A stretch of DNA of 64,000 nucleotides. Origin: Candidatus Leptovillus gracilis. GTDB taxonomy: Bacteria > Chloroflexota > Anaerolineae > Promineifilales > Promineifilaceae. Each line of letters begins with the position of its first letter. Within the stretch, counting starts at the first letter, position 1. The notes beneath the pieces were generated by a model. It worked only from the letters and a program-made list of their open reading frames with translations. It did not search any database and had not been told where the DNA came from. The stretch spans positions 744,001-808,000 of the forward strand of contig JADJXA010000003.1 of assembly GCA_016716065.1 (NCBI GenBank), given 5' to 3'. Both the position numbers and the translations under genes were made by a program. Shown in pieces: positions 40,495 to 49,794 of the stretch.

Positions 40495-40879
40495 TTTTAG
40501 CTTTCACAAACAAGACTGTAGGAGTTGTCTCGTGCGTGCCAAGTGTACTCGGTCTGCGGCCTTATCTCGTACACTGACCATTCGGCCGCAAGCTGGATAT
40601 GAAGCGCTATGTGCAGCTCGTCAACGTCAGAAAGAACATGGCTTTTGGCGAACATATGCCAAACGAGCTGGTATGGAGGGTACTATTTCGCAAAGGATTG
40701 CCATTGCTGACTTGCGACGTACTCGTCATGTTGGTTTGGTTAAGACTTGTCTACAACACATACTGACGGCTTTAGGAATGAATATTTTGCGTTTAGGCGC
40801 GTGGTGGGCAGAGTTACCACAGGCTCGAACAGGAGTTTCTTCCTTTGCCAGGTTAGCGCCAGCATCCGTGATTGCCTAA
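40495..40879 (+). pseudogene. Transposase C-terminal remnant (DDE_Tnp_1_6 type)
   Basis: About 127 residues: FHKQDCRSCLVRAKCTRS (Cys cluster), RQKEHGFWRTYAKRAGMEG with the DDE glutamate region, then DLRRTRHVGLVKTCLQHIL. This is the C-terminal end of an IS1182/ISL-type transposase; the rest is missing, cut at the MITE junction. Confidence 0.8.
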
Positions 40880-40911
40880 TTTTGGAGCAAAATGGGAATT
40901 CGCCAGCAGTA

Positions 40912-41056
40912 TCATGAAAGGATGTTGCTGGCGAATTATCTTATCGCTCAAAAGTCATAAAACTAATCCGTTCAAGGTCAAAAGTAATCAAAATCGGGTT
41001 GGCTCGACACCAATTTGTGACCTGTTTTGAATTCGCCAGCAGTATCCTTTCATGTG
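40912..41056. mobile_element. MITE with CATGAAAGGAT ends
   Basis: 145 bp. The first 25 bases (CATGAAAGGATGTTGCTGGC and on) and the last 25 are inverted copies with two mismatches. A further partial copy of one end (GAATTCGCCAGCAGTATC) lies just outside at 40896-40913. No coding capacity. Confidence 0.75.
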
Positions 41057-41097
41057 GCCGGGTTTCCGCACCCAACTCAATTGCACGATATACAAAA

Positions 41098-41664
41098 TCA
41101 TCCGAGAGCCGAGTCAACCAAAACCTGCGCGGCTTCGGCAACATACATGGCGGGATTCTTTCTGCCAAACATGCGCGACGCCATATAAGCGCCGTCCATT
41201 AAAAGAAAGAGTTGATCAGCCAGTGCTTCGGGGTTGGTTGCACCCGCATCTTTTGCCAATTGACGAAAACGGGCGCGAACAGATTGCTTGTGTTCAAGCG
41301 CAACCTGATGACCAGAATAACCCGTTTCAGGGTATTCAGTTGCCACATTGAGGAAGGGACATCCGCAACATGCGGGGGTGGTCACATAGTCCTGCAAGCC
41401 TTGAAAGAATGCCAGTAATTTTTCGCGTGGGGTAGGAATGTCTTTTGTGGCTTGCTCAAAATAATTCCAGAAACCATCGTTGCTATCTTTGAGAAATGCA
41501 ACAATCAAATCGTCTTTGGAGGGGTAGTGACGGTAAAGAGTCATCTTGCCGATGCCTGATTCGGCGGCGATGGTATCCACGCCGATGGCGCGATAACCGT
41601 GTTGATAGAATAAACGTGCGGCGGTTTGGAATAGTTTATCTTTTGGAGTGATTTCGTTTTTCAT
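41098..41664 (-). CDS. TetR-family repressor
   Basis: 188 aa. N-terminal HTH: LFQTAARLFYQHGYRAIGVD then AAESGIGKMTLYRHYPSKDDL, standard for TetR. The C-terminal domain contains ACCGCPFLN, a Cys cluster common in TetR proteins near NAD(P)H oxidoreductases and possibly redox-sensitive. It is divergent from the oxidoreductase gene, with two operator-like palindromes between them, so it probably represses both. Confidence 0.9.
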   Translation of the reverse strand: MKNEITPKDKLFQTAARLFYQHGYRAIGVDTIAAESGIGKMTLYRHYPSKDDLIVAFLKDSNDGFWNYFEQATKDIPTPREKLLAFFQGLQDYVTTPACCGCPFLNVATEYPETGYSGHQVALEHKQSVRARFRQLAKDAGATNPEALADQLFLLMDGAYMASRMFGRKNPAMYVAEAAQVLVDSALG

Positions 41665-41682
41665 ATCAGTTGCCTCTTGACA

Positions 41683-41733
41683 CGATACAGGTCTGTATTG
41701 TATTGTTTAACTATTCGATACAGACTTGTATCG
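41683..41733. promoter_or_regulatory. Two TetR operator-like palindromes
   Basis: CGATACAGGTCTGTATTG (41683-41700) and CGATACAGACTTGTATCG (41716-41733), centres 33 bases apart (about three helical turns), in the gap between the TetR gene and its divergent target. Confidence 0.8.
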
Positions 41734-41777
41734 TAGCGTGTTTCACAATTTTACGCAACCCAAAAAGGAGTAACACA

Positions 41778-42461
41778 ATGAAAATCGGAGTCTTTGGAAC
41801 AAGCATGGTCGGTCAAGCCATCAGTGGAAAATTGGCGGAACTTGGACATGACGTAATGGTTGGTACGCGCAATGTGGCGAAAACACAAGCGAACATTGAG
41901 CCTCATCCATATGGTTTTCCAGCATTCAGCGTTTGGCAGAAAGAACACGCGAGCGTTAAACTCGGAACCTTTGCAGATGCCGCCAAACACGGTGAAGTCG
42001 TGTTCAATGCCACAAATGGCACAGGTTCATTGGAGGCCCTCAAACTGGCTGGTGAATCCAATCTCAACGGCAAGATTCTCGTAGATATTGCCAATCCACT
42101 GGATTTCTCTAAAGGTAGCCCGCCTTCGCTCTCAGTCAGCAATACCGATTCACTTGGCGAACAGATTCAGCGTGCTTTTCCAAATGTGAAAGTGGTAAAG
42201 ACCCTCAACACTGTAACCGCCTTCCTGATGGTCAATCCTAGCCTGATTGCCAATGCGGATCATACATTGTTTGTGTGTGGCAACGATGCGGACGCCAAAG
42301 CGCAAGTGACCGAGTGGCTTAAAGGTTGGTTCGGCTGGAAGGATATAATTGACTTGGGCGATATTACGAATTCGCGCGGTACGGAACAAGTTCTGCCTAT
42401 CTGGATTCGGCTATTTGGTGTACTCGGTACTGGGATGTTCAACTTCAAAATTGTGAAGTAA
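41778..42461 (+). CDS. NAD(P)-binding oxidoreductase (F420-reductase-like)
   Basis: 227 aa. The N-terminal Rossmann motif MKIGVFGTSMVGQAISGKLA and VGTRN resemble NADP-dependent F420 oxidoreductases and related NAD(P)-binding proteins; VVFNATNG, DIANPLDFS and VKTLNTV are typical of this group. GGAG at 41767-41770 sets the ATG. No cofactor F420 genes are in the window, so the electron partner is uncertain. Controlled, by position, by the divergent TetR repressor. The pair has no ACGGCCGT and sits among MITEs, which suggests acquisition. Confidence 0.85.
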   Translation: MKIGVFGTSMVGQAISGKLAELGHDVMVGTRNVAKTQANIEPHPYGFPAFSVWQKEHASVKLGTFADAAKHGEVVFNATNGTGSLEALKLAGESNLNGKILVDIANPLDFSKGSPPSLSVSNTDSLGEQIQRAFPNVKVVKTLNTVTAFLMVNPSLIANADHTLFVCGNDADAKAQVTEWLKGWFGWKDIIDLGDITNSRGTEQVLPIWIRLFGVLGTGMFNFKIVK

Positions 42462-42499
42462 GCATTGGGGTTTTAGTAGTGAAAGGACGCTTTCCTACG

Positions 42500-42585
42500 C
42501 TAAGAGTCCGTAAAAGAATAAGTTCCCGCATCCTGGTCATAGAAAGTTGAGCAAGTGCGGGAAGTAATAAATTTACGGATCCTAA
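42500..42585. mobile_element. 86-bp MITE, ends TAAGAGTCCGTAAA
   Basis: Inverted arms: GTCCGTAAAAGAATAAGTTC CCGC on the left and GCGGGAAGTAATAAATTTAC GGAT on the right, with an unpaired centre of about 30 bases. Confidence 0.65.
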
Positions 42586-42599
42586 GGGCTTCGCCCTGA

Positions 42600-42713
42600 T
42601 TGACTGACAAAACTTATCTAACCGCGGAGAACGCAGAGAGCGGAGGCTGTACCAGAGAAAATCACCGCGTCCTCCGCGCTCTCCGCGGTGAAAATCTGAG
42701 ATTTGTCAGTCAA
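42600..42713. mobile_element. 114-bp MITE, ends TGACTGACAAA
   Basis: Terminal TGACTGACAAA (42601-42611) and TTTGTCAGTCA (42702-42712) plus a long inner stem (ACCGCGGAGA...TCTCCGCGGT). It lies 15 bases after the previous MITE. Confidence 0.75.
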
Positions 42714-42800
42714 CCAGGTAACCCGGGAAAAATATCGTGAGGCGGAATAGGCATGGGTGATCGGCGGCCGAGCCGATGATGAGTGAGGTGTGTGATCCGG

Positions 42801-42911
42801 TTACTGTAAGATTTGTTGTACTTTTTTGATCAGGGTGGTGGCGTTGTAGGGCTTCTGGATGAAGCCGGTCAACTCTTTGCCGTTGAAGCGTTGCGTCGCT
42901 TCGGCCTGGTT
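42801..42911 (-). pseudogene. Receiver-domain C-terminal fragment
   Basis: Reads ANQAEATQRFNGKELTGFIQ then KPYNATTLIKKVQQILQ and stop: the last third of a CheY-like receiver, including the conserved K-P. The 248-bp MITE is inserted exactly upstream, and the rest of the gene is absent on its far side. Confidence 0.75.
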
Positions 42912-43159
42912 GGCCCAAAATCAGAATATGGCAGAAAATGTGCCACATTAAGCACTTTCCTCATTGATTTTAACCGTGCTTTGTGTTCATCACTCGCCTT
43001 TGAACTGAGTCAGACCGGAAATTAAGGCAGATCGAACAAAATTTATTAAAAACCCCCTAATACTTGGTATTTTGAACTAAATCATGACCTTCAGTGCCGA
43101 ATTTGGCTCAAAATGTTATTCAATGTGGCATAAAAAAAGCCGTATTCTGATTTTGGGCC
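42912..43159. mobile_element. 248-bp MITE (GGCCCAAAATCAGAAT), copy 1
   Basis: Starts GGCCCAAAATCAGAATATGG and ends with the inverted counterpart ATTCTGATTTTGGGCC; ATGCCACATT-type inner arms. More than 95 per cent identical to the copy at 53219-53467, so recently active. Confidence 0.88.
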
Positions 43160-43177
43160 CGATAGACCACTTTTTAA

Positions 43178-44198
43178 TAGACATTATCCTAAATAAGATC
43201 GAGCAGGTTAATGGTCTCAACTGCATGACGGAATGAAACACGTAAATTGTGTAAACCGCAGGCTATGGCCATGACCAGGTCGTCAAAACTTGTTTTCCAA
43301 TTACGTAAAACATCCTTAACTATCCGGCACCGCTTGACACCAGCTATCACGTTTTCCACAATGATCCGTCCAGAAGCGATAGCCTTATTCAAAAGCGGTC
43401 GGCGGTTGACAGGTCTTTGCCACGGGCCTTTTTCTTTGGTTGCACAATGATGATGTTATCTTGTTCATACCCCTGAAAGCCGGTATCTTGTTCAACGACG
43501 GCATGGTCAGGGAAAGATAATGCCGCCTCATCAGCTATCTTTTTGTCATGTTTACTGCCCGGGACGGTTTTGCTGAGAAACCAGACACGCCGATTATCAG
43601 GATGAACAACCAGATGATTTTTGACCGAATGACACTTCTTTTGCCACTATAGTACACTTCCTGGTTCTTTTTGGGCCGCTGTCGTCGTCTCTCAGTCCCA
43701 TCTTGCGTGAACGTCAGGGTCTCACATTGCGCCAATACCTGCGCCAGTTGTTGTCCATCTCGTTCGGGTAGGTGTCCCATTTGTTGCAAAGCCTCTTTGA
43801 GAACATCGGCGGTGCGTTGAATGAGGCGGTTGGCCTGACTTTGACTAAGCCCAAACATAAATGCTTGCAATTCCTGGATGGGATAGAGTTTCATATACAT
43901 CAGGATGAATAGCAACCTGTCGGACATCAATTCAAGACCCAGTTTCCGACCACCGCCTGCTTTGCGTTTTCGATTTAGGCGTCTACTGGCTCTTTTTCTT
44001 TCGTCGGCTTGCCAGGCATTGTCAAAAGCAACGAGTAACTCCAGAAACTCTGCTTCATCTAATCCTGTGAAGGCTTGCAGCAGTTTCGGCTCTTTTTGTA
44101 GATTACTGTATGATAACATCAGGTAGCACCTCTTTTTCTTTGATTTCCGGCTGATTTTACAGCCTTTTGGTGCTACTTTTTATTTTGGATAATGTCTA
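43178..44198. mobile_element. IS5-like element, 1.02 kb
   Basis: Terminal inverted repeats TAGACATTATCC (43178-43189 and, inverted, 44187-44198), extended by AAATAA. It contains one broken transposase gene. It was inserted into the gene whose 3' remnant begins at 44199. Confidence 0.8.
43189..44119 (-). pseudogene. IS5-like transposase, frameshifted
   Basis: The N-terminal 150 residues are intact: LQKEPKLLQAFTGLDEAEFL, an HTH_Tnp_4-like helix pair (FMFGLSQSQANRLIQRT) and TFTQDGTERRRQRPKKNQEVYYSGK with the first DDE aspartate. Near 43640 the frame breaks; the following DDE domain continues in other frames (HLVVHPDNRRVW, PGSKHDKK, QDTGFQGYEQ) to VENVIAGVKRCRIVKDVLRN with the catalytic E region at the end. 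Not functional as read. Confidence 0.82.
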
Positions 44199-44674
44199 AT
44201 ATATGCAATGATCTCCTTGAAGGATTTCATGAGTATTTTGGGTTAGCTTCCTATTTGGAACCAAAGGGATTCGGATATGGTGCAGCTCCTGGTATTGCCA
44301 ACATGCATGCAGGACCTGCAGTAAGAACTGAAAATTATTTTAATCGAAACTATCCGGGTCAGGGATTCTTACCTGATTTAGGTGGCGGTAATCAAAAAAG
44401 TGTGCGATTGCGAACCCTTCTATCAGATGAGGGGGGCATTCGTTATGCTGCTGCATATCTGCGTTGGTGGGCAGACATACGAACAGGGAAACAATCAGAG
44501 CATCTAATGGATTTGAATGATAACGATATGATAATTATTTACACAGCATATCGATGTGATGTAACAGCTTGTTACGGTAGCATAAGTGGTTATCAAGAAG
44601 CTCAAACCCCTAGCCTCTTTGGAAGCCCAAATGATTTTGCAGTATTTTTGCCGCTTTATAAAAATAAGCCGTGA
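44199..44674 (+). pseudogene. 3' remnant of a larger gene, possibly toxin C-terminus
   Basis: About 157 residues, cut at the 5' end by the IS5-like element. Conserved-looking block YAAAYLRWWADIRTGKQSEH followed by LNDNDMIIIYTAYRC suggests a folded enzymatic domain; similar blocks occur at the ends of large secreted or Rhs-type proteins in Chloroflexota, which I state from memory and cannot confirm. AT-rich. An Rhs fragment at 46927 may be part of the same former gene. Confidence 0.5.
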
Positions 44675-44762
44675 GGGCGCTGGGTCTGTTGAGTGGGATT
44701 TCTCTGGTACGCGACCTCTGGTATCCCATACAACTAACCCAGTCCCGCCGTGAGGTCAATAG

Positions 44763-46396
44763 TGAATATTCGGCATGGTTCAAGTTAGCTTGACAAAATG
44801 ATAAAAGAAAACCACGAGTTTCCAGTGCATAATTGGTTTTACTAGAGCCGCTTATGCAAAAGGAGGAAACCCGTGGCTGAAAGCCGAGATGATATAGTGC
44901 CCGCAGAAAGAGCGCAAATTGTGATAGAGATGATGTCGCCGAACCGACCTTGGGAAGAGTAAAGCAATTGGCTGAAACGTATCAACTGTCGCGACAGACA
45001 CTGTATGACATGACCACCACAGGCAGAGATGCCTTGATTCGCGCCATGATCCCTGGACAGCATGGCCCGCAACCCCAGCAGAGATGTAGTAGTGACGAAG
45101 AATCGTCTGCAACGGAGTGTGCTGACTTTGAGTGAACAAGGAGTCAGCCAACGTGGCGTGAAAACCTGTTTGTCCGAAATGTTGGATACAAGCGTCTCGT
45201 TGGGCTGGATCAATAGCGAGTTGGCTGACCTGGAAGATGTCGCTCAACAGGTGAACCAGCGGCTTGAACCAGCGAGCAACGAGACGTTGGCTGGTGATGA
45301 GATATTCGCCAATGGGTTGCCCAATCTGTTGGTGGTGGGGAATGATTCGCTCTACATCTATGCCTTGACCCGTCAGGACGAACGAGATGGCGACACTTGG
45401 GGCTGTGTCTTGCTGGACGTACCCGAAACCAGGCAGTTTGCTTCCGATGCCGGTACCGGTTTGGCAGCTGGTGTGAAAGCGGCCGCATTGAGTCACCATC
45501 AATTGGATTGGGACCACTTGCTGCGTCCCATGTGGGGTCAAGCAACCCGCTTGGAAGAGCAAGCCTACGCCGCCCTGATCAAAGTGGCAGAACGAGAAGC
45601 GATCTTTGACAAATCGCAAACAAGCAAGCGCCTGCAGCAGCATCTTGCTAAATGGGAGGCATTGGTGGCTGAGGCCGACAAGAAAATAAAGAAGCTGGAT
45701 GCTTTTGCCCAAATTGCCCGTAAAGTGGATGCCTACTTCGCGCTCATCGATCTGGAAACAGGTCAATTGGTCGATGCTGAAAAGGGTATGGCTCACTTGC
45801 AAGTCTTGGGTGAACAAATGACCACCTTCTCGGGTCGCATTTACAAGAAACTGGCAACTAATCTGCGAAACTGGGCAGCCAGCTTGTTCACTTATCAAGC
45901 ACTGCTCTCTCCAGAGTTGGCAGTTTTGACCAACCAATACGGCTCTGAAGCCATAGCTGCCCTGTGCCGCATCTGGCAATGCGAAGCCGATGAAAAACGG
46001 CGTCACCTTTCGCTGCCCGAAAAAGAAAATCGACAGCAGATTTGGCAGCAAGCGCTTGATACCGCCTATCTTTGCCTGGGCGACAGCCGGCTTGGCTCCG
46101 CTTGGGAGGCTGTCACGACGCTGCTGTCCCATCCTTGGCGCGGGAGCATGTTGGCCGAATGCGTCAATAGTTTGTTGAGACCGATTCTTGACCGGCGCAA
46201 GCACACCGACCAGGGCTGCCTGGATTTGTTTCGCTTCCTTCATAATGTACGCCCCTTTCTGCGGGGCAAACGAGCAGGTCATAGCCCGGCGCAACTAGCG
46301 GGTATCTCTTTACCTGATGACCCGCTTTCTTTATTGGGGCTGGCGCCTAAAGTGTCAAGCTAACTTCATGGGTTTTTGAACCATGCCGAATATTCA
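44763..46396. mobile_element. 1.63-kb IS, TIR TGAATATTCGGCATGG
   Basis: Perfect 21-base inverted ends (TGAATATTCGGCATGGTTCA plus one base). It carries one transposase gene in three frames. Its right end supplies the start codon of the lipoprotein gene at 46383. A second copy is seen, in reverse, at 63890-64000. Confidence 0.88.
44873..46363 (+). pseudogene. Transposase of the 1.63-kb IS, two upstream frameshifts
   Basis: The main frame (45062-46363, 433 aa) holds the catalytic region: NETLAGDEIFANGLPNLLVV, LYIYALTRQDERDGDTWGCV, a helical insert and the C-terminal SMLAECVNSLLRPILDRRK. The N-terminal HTH (TLGRVKQLAETYQLSRQTLY) lies in a second frame starting near 44940, and the presumed start (GTG 44873, MAESRDDIVPAERAQI) in a third. 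Family not recognised with certainty; it resembles ISNCY-type elements frequent in Chloroflexota. Confidence 0.78.
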
Positions 46397-46874
46397 TAAT
46401 AAATTTATTGTGTTGGGATCAATTTTATTAATGACCTTAACAGCATGTGTTTCTTCAGAAAATTTGATAACTACCGAATACGATAAACTTATGTATCCGG
46501 CTTCAACCTTAATGTACACACATTCATTTACAACATCGAGTGCAACAGGCAAATGTGCTGGTCAAGCAAGTGATCGATGGTATGGTGCTGAAAGCGATCC
46601 TAATGTATTACTAGATGCTTTTAAAACGGAACTTTCTAGAAATGGATGGGCAATTTGGTCTGAGGATACTGTACAAATGTGGCGCAAAGAAAGTGATGAT
46701 GGCCTTTTTACGTTTTCGATTCATGTTTTTAAAGAAGAAACGATTGATCCAAATCAAGCCTATTACAATTTACCTGACTCTGTTTTGCTACAATTGACTG
46801 ATTACCAATCTGCATATGTCACTACTATAAGCCATATGTCTCCCTCTGATGCAAATCGTTGTTTAAGGCCATAG
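46383..46874 (+). CDS. Lipoprotein, start codon provided by IS end
   Basis: 163 aa. Signal peptide FIVLGSILLMTLTAC with lipobox Cys at 22; the mature part has three more Cys and is strand-rich. The ATG and first five codons lie inside the IS terminal repeat (to 46396), so the present N-terminus is a fusion of TIR sequence with the old signal peptide. AT-rich. Function unknown; by location between a toxin-like remnant and an Rhs fragment it may once have been an immunity protein (inference). Confidence 0.6.
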   Translation: MPNIHNKFIVLGSILLMTLTACVSSENLITTEYDKLMYPASTLMYTHSFTTSSATGKCAGQASDRWYGAESDPNVLLDAFKTELSRNGWAIWSEDTVQMWRKESDDGLFTFSIHVFKEETIDPNQAYYNLPDSVLLQLTDYQSAYVTTISHMSPSDANRCLRP

Positions 46875-46926
46875 CACTTACCGAGCAGTAAAATTCTCCA
46901 TGGAAACGGGAGTTTCCTTATGAGTT

Positions 46927-47391
46927 GTGAGCGGCACCAAACTGCTGGCCGCAGCCGGGGACGGAACCCACTTGCTGGCCTGGGAGGATAGACGAGGCGG
47001 GAATGTGGATGTGTATGCCCGGTTGGTCCGGCAGGAAGTAGTGGTCAACACGAGCATCGCATACACCTACGACCCGCTCTACCGGTTGGTAAACGCGGCC
47101 TACAGTGGCCACGTCAGCGCCAGCTACAGCTACACCTATGACGAAGCGGGCAACATGACCGCCTACACCGAGCAGGTCAACGGCCAAACCACCAGCGTCA
47201 GCCGCACCTTCAACCCGGTCAACCGGCTGGTTACATCCAACGACGGCGCTACGACGACCACCTACAGTTATGATGACAACGGCAACCTGTTGACCATTAC
47301 CACTCCCATGGGACTTGGCGGCGTACAAGGGCAGGGGTATGCCTATAGTTACCCCCATTGTCAAGACCACAGAATGGTTGATTTAATGTAA
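46927..47391 (+). pseudogene. Rhs/YD-repeat protein fragment
   Basis: Three YD-type repeats: YTYDPLYRLVNAAYS, YTYDEAGNMTAYT, YSYDDNGNLLTITTP, preceded by a strand repeat LLAAAGDGTHLLAWEDRRGG. GC-rich unlike the preceding gene. Both ends are lost; the 3' side stops at the IS66 copy. A relic of a large secreted Rhs-type (polymorphic toxin) protein. Confidence 0.82.
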
Positions 47392-48873
47392 CTATACAGG
47401 TGTGAGTTGAGGCATGAGAACATTATCGTCAAACAGAGACCCTAATGCTTCCCACACATTGAGACCCTGTTTACGAATCGTGGAAATATAGGTGCGCAGC
47501 GAACAGAATTGTTCAGCGCCTTCCCAACTGCGAAAAGAGCCTGAGATTTTCTGCTGAACCTTCATCATTCTGATGTCTCGTTCAGCCAAGTTGTTATCAA
47601 ACGGCACCTTAAAATCATGGACAAAACGCAAGATAGCCTCCTGCTGCTTGTCAAATCGTTCTACCAGATTACGCGCCTTTGTTTTTTTGCGCCGCCCTCG
47701 TTTGACAAGGGGCGGATGTTCATCAGGTAACAGGTTTTCCTCTAAACCGAAGGCAACAATGGTGTCATACATTTGGTGGATTCGTTGCAACTGCTCGATT
47801 GACAATTCGGTTTCCCCTGCCTGATAAGCTTCGGCAACCAATTGTTTGGCCGATAACAAATAGACAATCATCAGTGCTGCCCATTGCTGTTGATCGTTCT
47901 CAACCAGAGCCGTCAACTCGCGCAAATGATGGGCATTGCACAAGGCATGAAGCAACAATTGATACTTGAAATAGGTCGCCCAGTTATCGTGAACAAGGGC
48001 GCCGGTGAATTCAGGCAGAATGCCAATGGCGTCAGTCGCCTTTTTGCCCCGACTTTGATGCGGTTCATAATAAGTCAATTCTGGGGTGCTGACGGTATGG
48101 AGCCAAGCTCTTTTTCCACTGATATAGAAGCCTGTCTCATCAGCATGACCGACTTCGGCCTTTTTGACGGCTTCTTTAATGGCTTTGTGGCTGGCTTCAC
48201 ATTTTCTGCGGCCGTCTCTAAAAAGTTTTGCAATGAACCAGTGGAAATGGGTAATTCAAACAGGTCGGCCAACATCTGTCGCTCTCGTTCATACGGAATG
48301 AACTGCTCATTGCGCAGATAAACTGACAACCGCTTGACTTGCGAACCATATTGCACCGGTTGGTCACATCCGCTGGAAATTCACCGGTTGTTGCTTCACC
48401 ACAACAGGGACAGATGATGGTTTCGGCTTGGTGTTCGATGGTCACATAACGCAATGGCGGTAATTCAAAGACCTGTCGTTTAGCAACTTTACTGGCTACA
48501 ATTTCTTCGGACAATGGGGCTTGGCAATGGTCACAGCGGGCTGGACGATGCGGTTCAATGAAATCTGGTTTGGGATTGAACTCAAGCGTATGCCCTTCAT
48601 GTCCTTCCTGACCACCAGCTTTGCGCTCTGTTTGTGGCCGTAGACTTTTGGGCTTAGGCTTCTGTCGGCCTTTATCGCGGCTGGACGGCCAACTGGAGTT
48701 GTGGCTATTTTGACCAAGCAACTCGACTAAATGCTTGATTTGAGTCTCAGCAACGGTCAACTTTTCGCGGAGTTCTTGGACTTCTCGCTTAAGTTGCTTG
48801 TTTTCTGCTCGCAGTTGTTGCACTTCGTCCATGCTTATCATTTATACCACAGGTTTTGGACCTGTATAGTTAC
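47388..48873. mobile_element. IS66-like element, copy 1
   Basis: Inverted ends GTAACTATACAGGT (47388-47401) and ACCTGTATAGTTAC (48860-48873). Only the tnpC-type gene is present; no tnpA/tnpB. Inserted in an ISAs1-like transposase gene. Confidence 0.88.
47392..48841 (-). pseudogene. IS66 TnpC-type transposase, two frameshifts
   Basis: Coiled-coil N-terminus (EVQQLRAENKQLKREVQELR), zinc-finger region (CDHCQAPL, ICPCCGEATTG) and DDE_Tnp_IS66 catalytic part ending NLAERDIRMMKVQQKISGSF. Compared with copy 2 it lacks single bases near 48356 and 48190. The two copies have different indels, so a consensus of both reads through. Confidence 0.88.
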
Positions 48874-49131
48874 AAGTAAGATTTCTATTTGAGGCAAGAC
48901 GATGGGTAATTCTAGTTGTCGTTGGCCGAGTTCGATACCTAACCGCTTTTTCACGCCTGCCGGAAGGTGTTTTCCCCAGCGAGACGCAGCCCGGGCGCTG
49001 TTCTTCCCGCACAAGATAGCCAAAACGATGAACTCGATCAAATTCTTCAAGCCGTACCTTTTCCCTTTTGCCTTGCGCCAATCAGGAATTGAGTCAAAAA
49101 TAGTGTACACAGGTGGAATTTCGATTCGCAT
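48874..49131 (-). pseudogene. ISAs1-like transposase N-terminal fragment
   Basis: First 85 residues: IPPVYTIFDSIPDWRKAKGK, then GLKNLIEFIVLAILCGKNS and ASRWGKHL, the DDE_Tnp_1-associated N-terminal domain of ISAs1 family transposases. It is cut off by the end of IS66 copy 1. Confidence 0.82.
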
Positions 49132-49167
49132 GTTTCCTCGCTTTTGTAGAATTTAGGAAACTTTGCA

Positions 49168-49542
49168 TCAATTCCACCTTGTACGCCACTTTTTACTTTG
49201 AAACAGCCCTAGGCTGCACTGGCGGACGATGGCCGACCAACTTCCCCCTTGCTCCAACCGCTGCACCAAAACGGCCTGGATCACTGCCACCAGATAGTGC
49301 CGCCAGGACAACAGGAAACTCGGCAGGCAGCTCGTTGTCTGCTGGCAGTGCTGGCACTGCCAGCGTTTGACCCGTATCTGGTAGGCTCGCTCCAGGTCTT
49401 TCGGCTTCCGCCCGTAGCTGCCATGGCCGGTCATGCGCCCCACCGCCCCACAGTGGGGGCACTGTGTCGGCCGGGGGCACTGCTGGTGCCCTTCATTTTC
49501 CACGTAAGCCTGTACATCCAGGCCAAAGGCAATTACAATCAA
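49168..49542 (-). pseudogene. DUF6431-like zinc-ribbon protein, 3'-truncated
   Basis: 124 codons. Two zinc knuckles (CPHCGAVGRMTGHGSYGR and WQCQHCQQTTSCLPSFLL) followed by the start of a helical domain; this architecture is common in transposase-linked DUF6431 proteins. The last residues come from the neighbouring junction, so the C-terminus is lost. Confidence 0.65.
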
Positions 49543-49794
49543 GCTGGTTTGGTTGGCTTCTGGCCCACTAAGGTGGTTCCCAGGTGGTCAGACCTTGTTC
49601 CGCCTGGGCCGGAATGCCATTCTCCTTCTTGGGATGGGGCGGCAAGCTTACTGGCTTTCCCCCAGTTTGAGAAGAAAAAAAGCCACTCTCTTTGGAGTGG
49701 CCTTGGGGTTTGGAGGAACCTACGCCCCCATTTATTTCAGCCGAAATGCCTCGTTTTCAGCTATTCATTTTGGCCGCTAACACCACACAAACAC
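49543..49794. other. Junction DNA
   Basis: 252 bases between two truncated genes with an inverted motif AAAAGCCACTC/GAGTGGCCTT-like stem at about 49678-49705 and no gene I can support. Confidence 0.4.

Larger units (their letters stand above)
42462..42911. other. MITE-rich gap
   Basis: Apart from two MITEs and a receiver-domain fragment, nothing coding is seen here. Confidence 0.6.
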
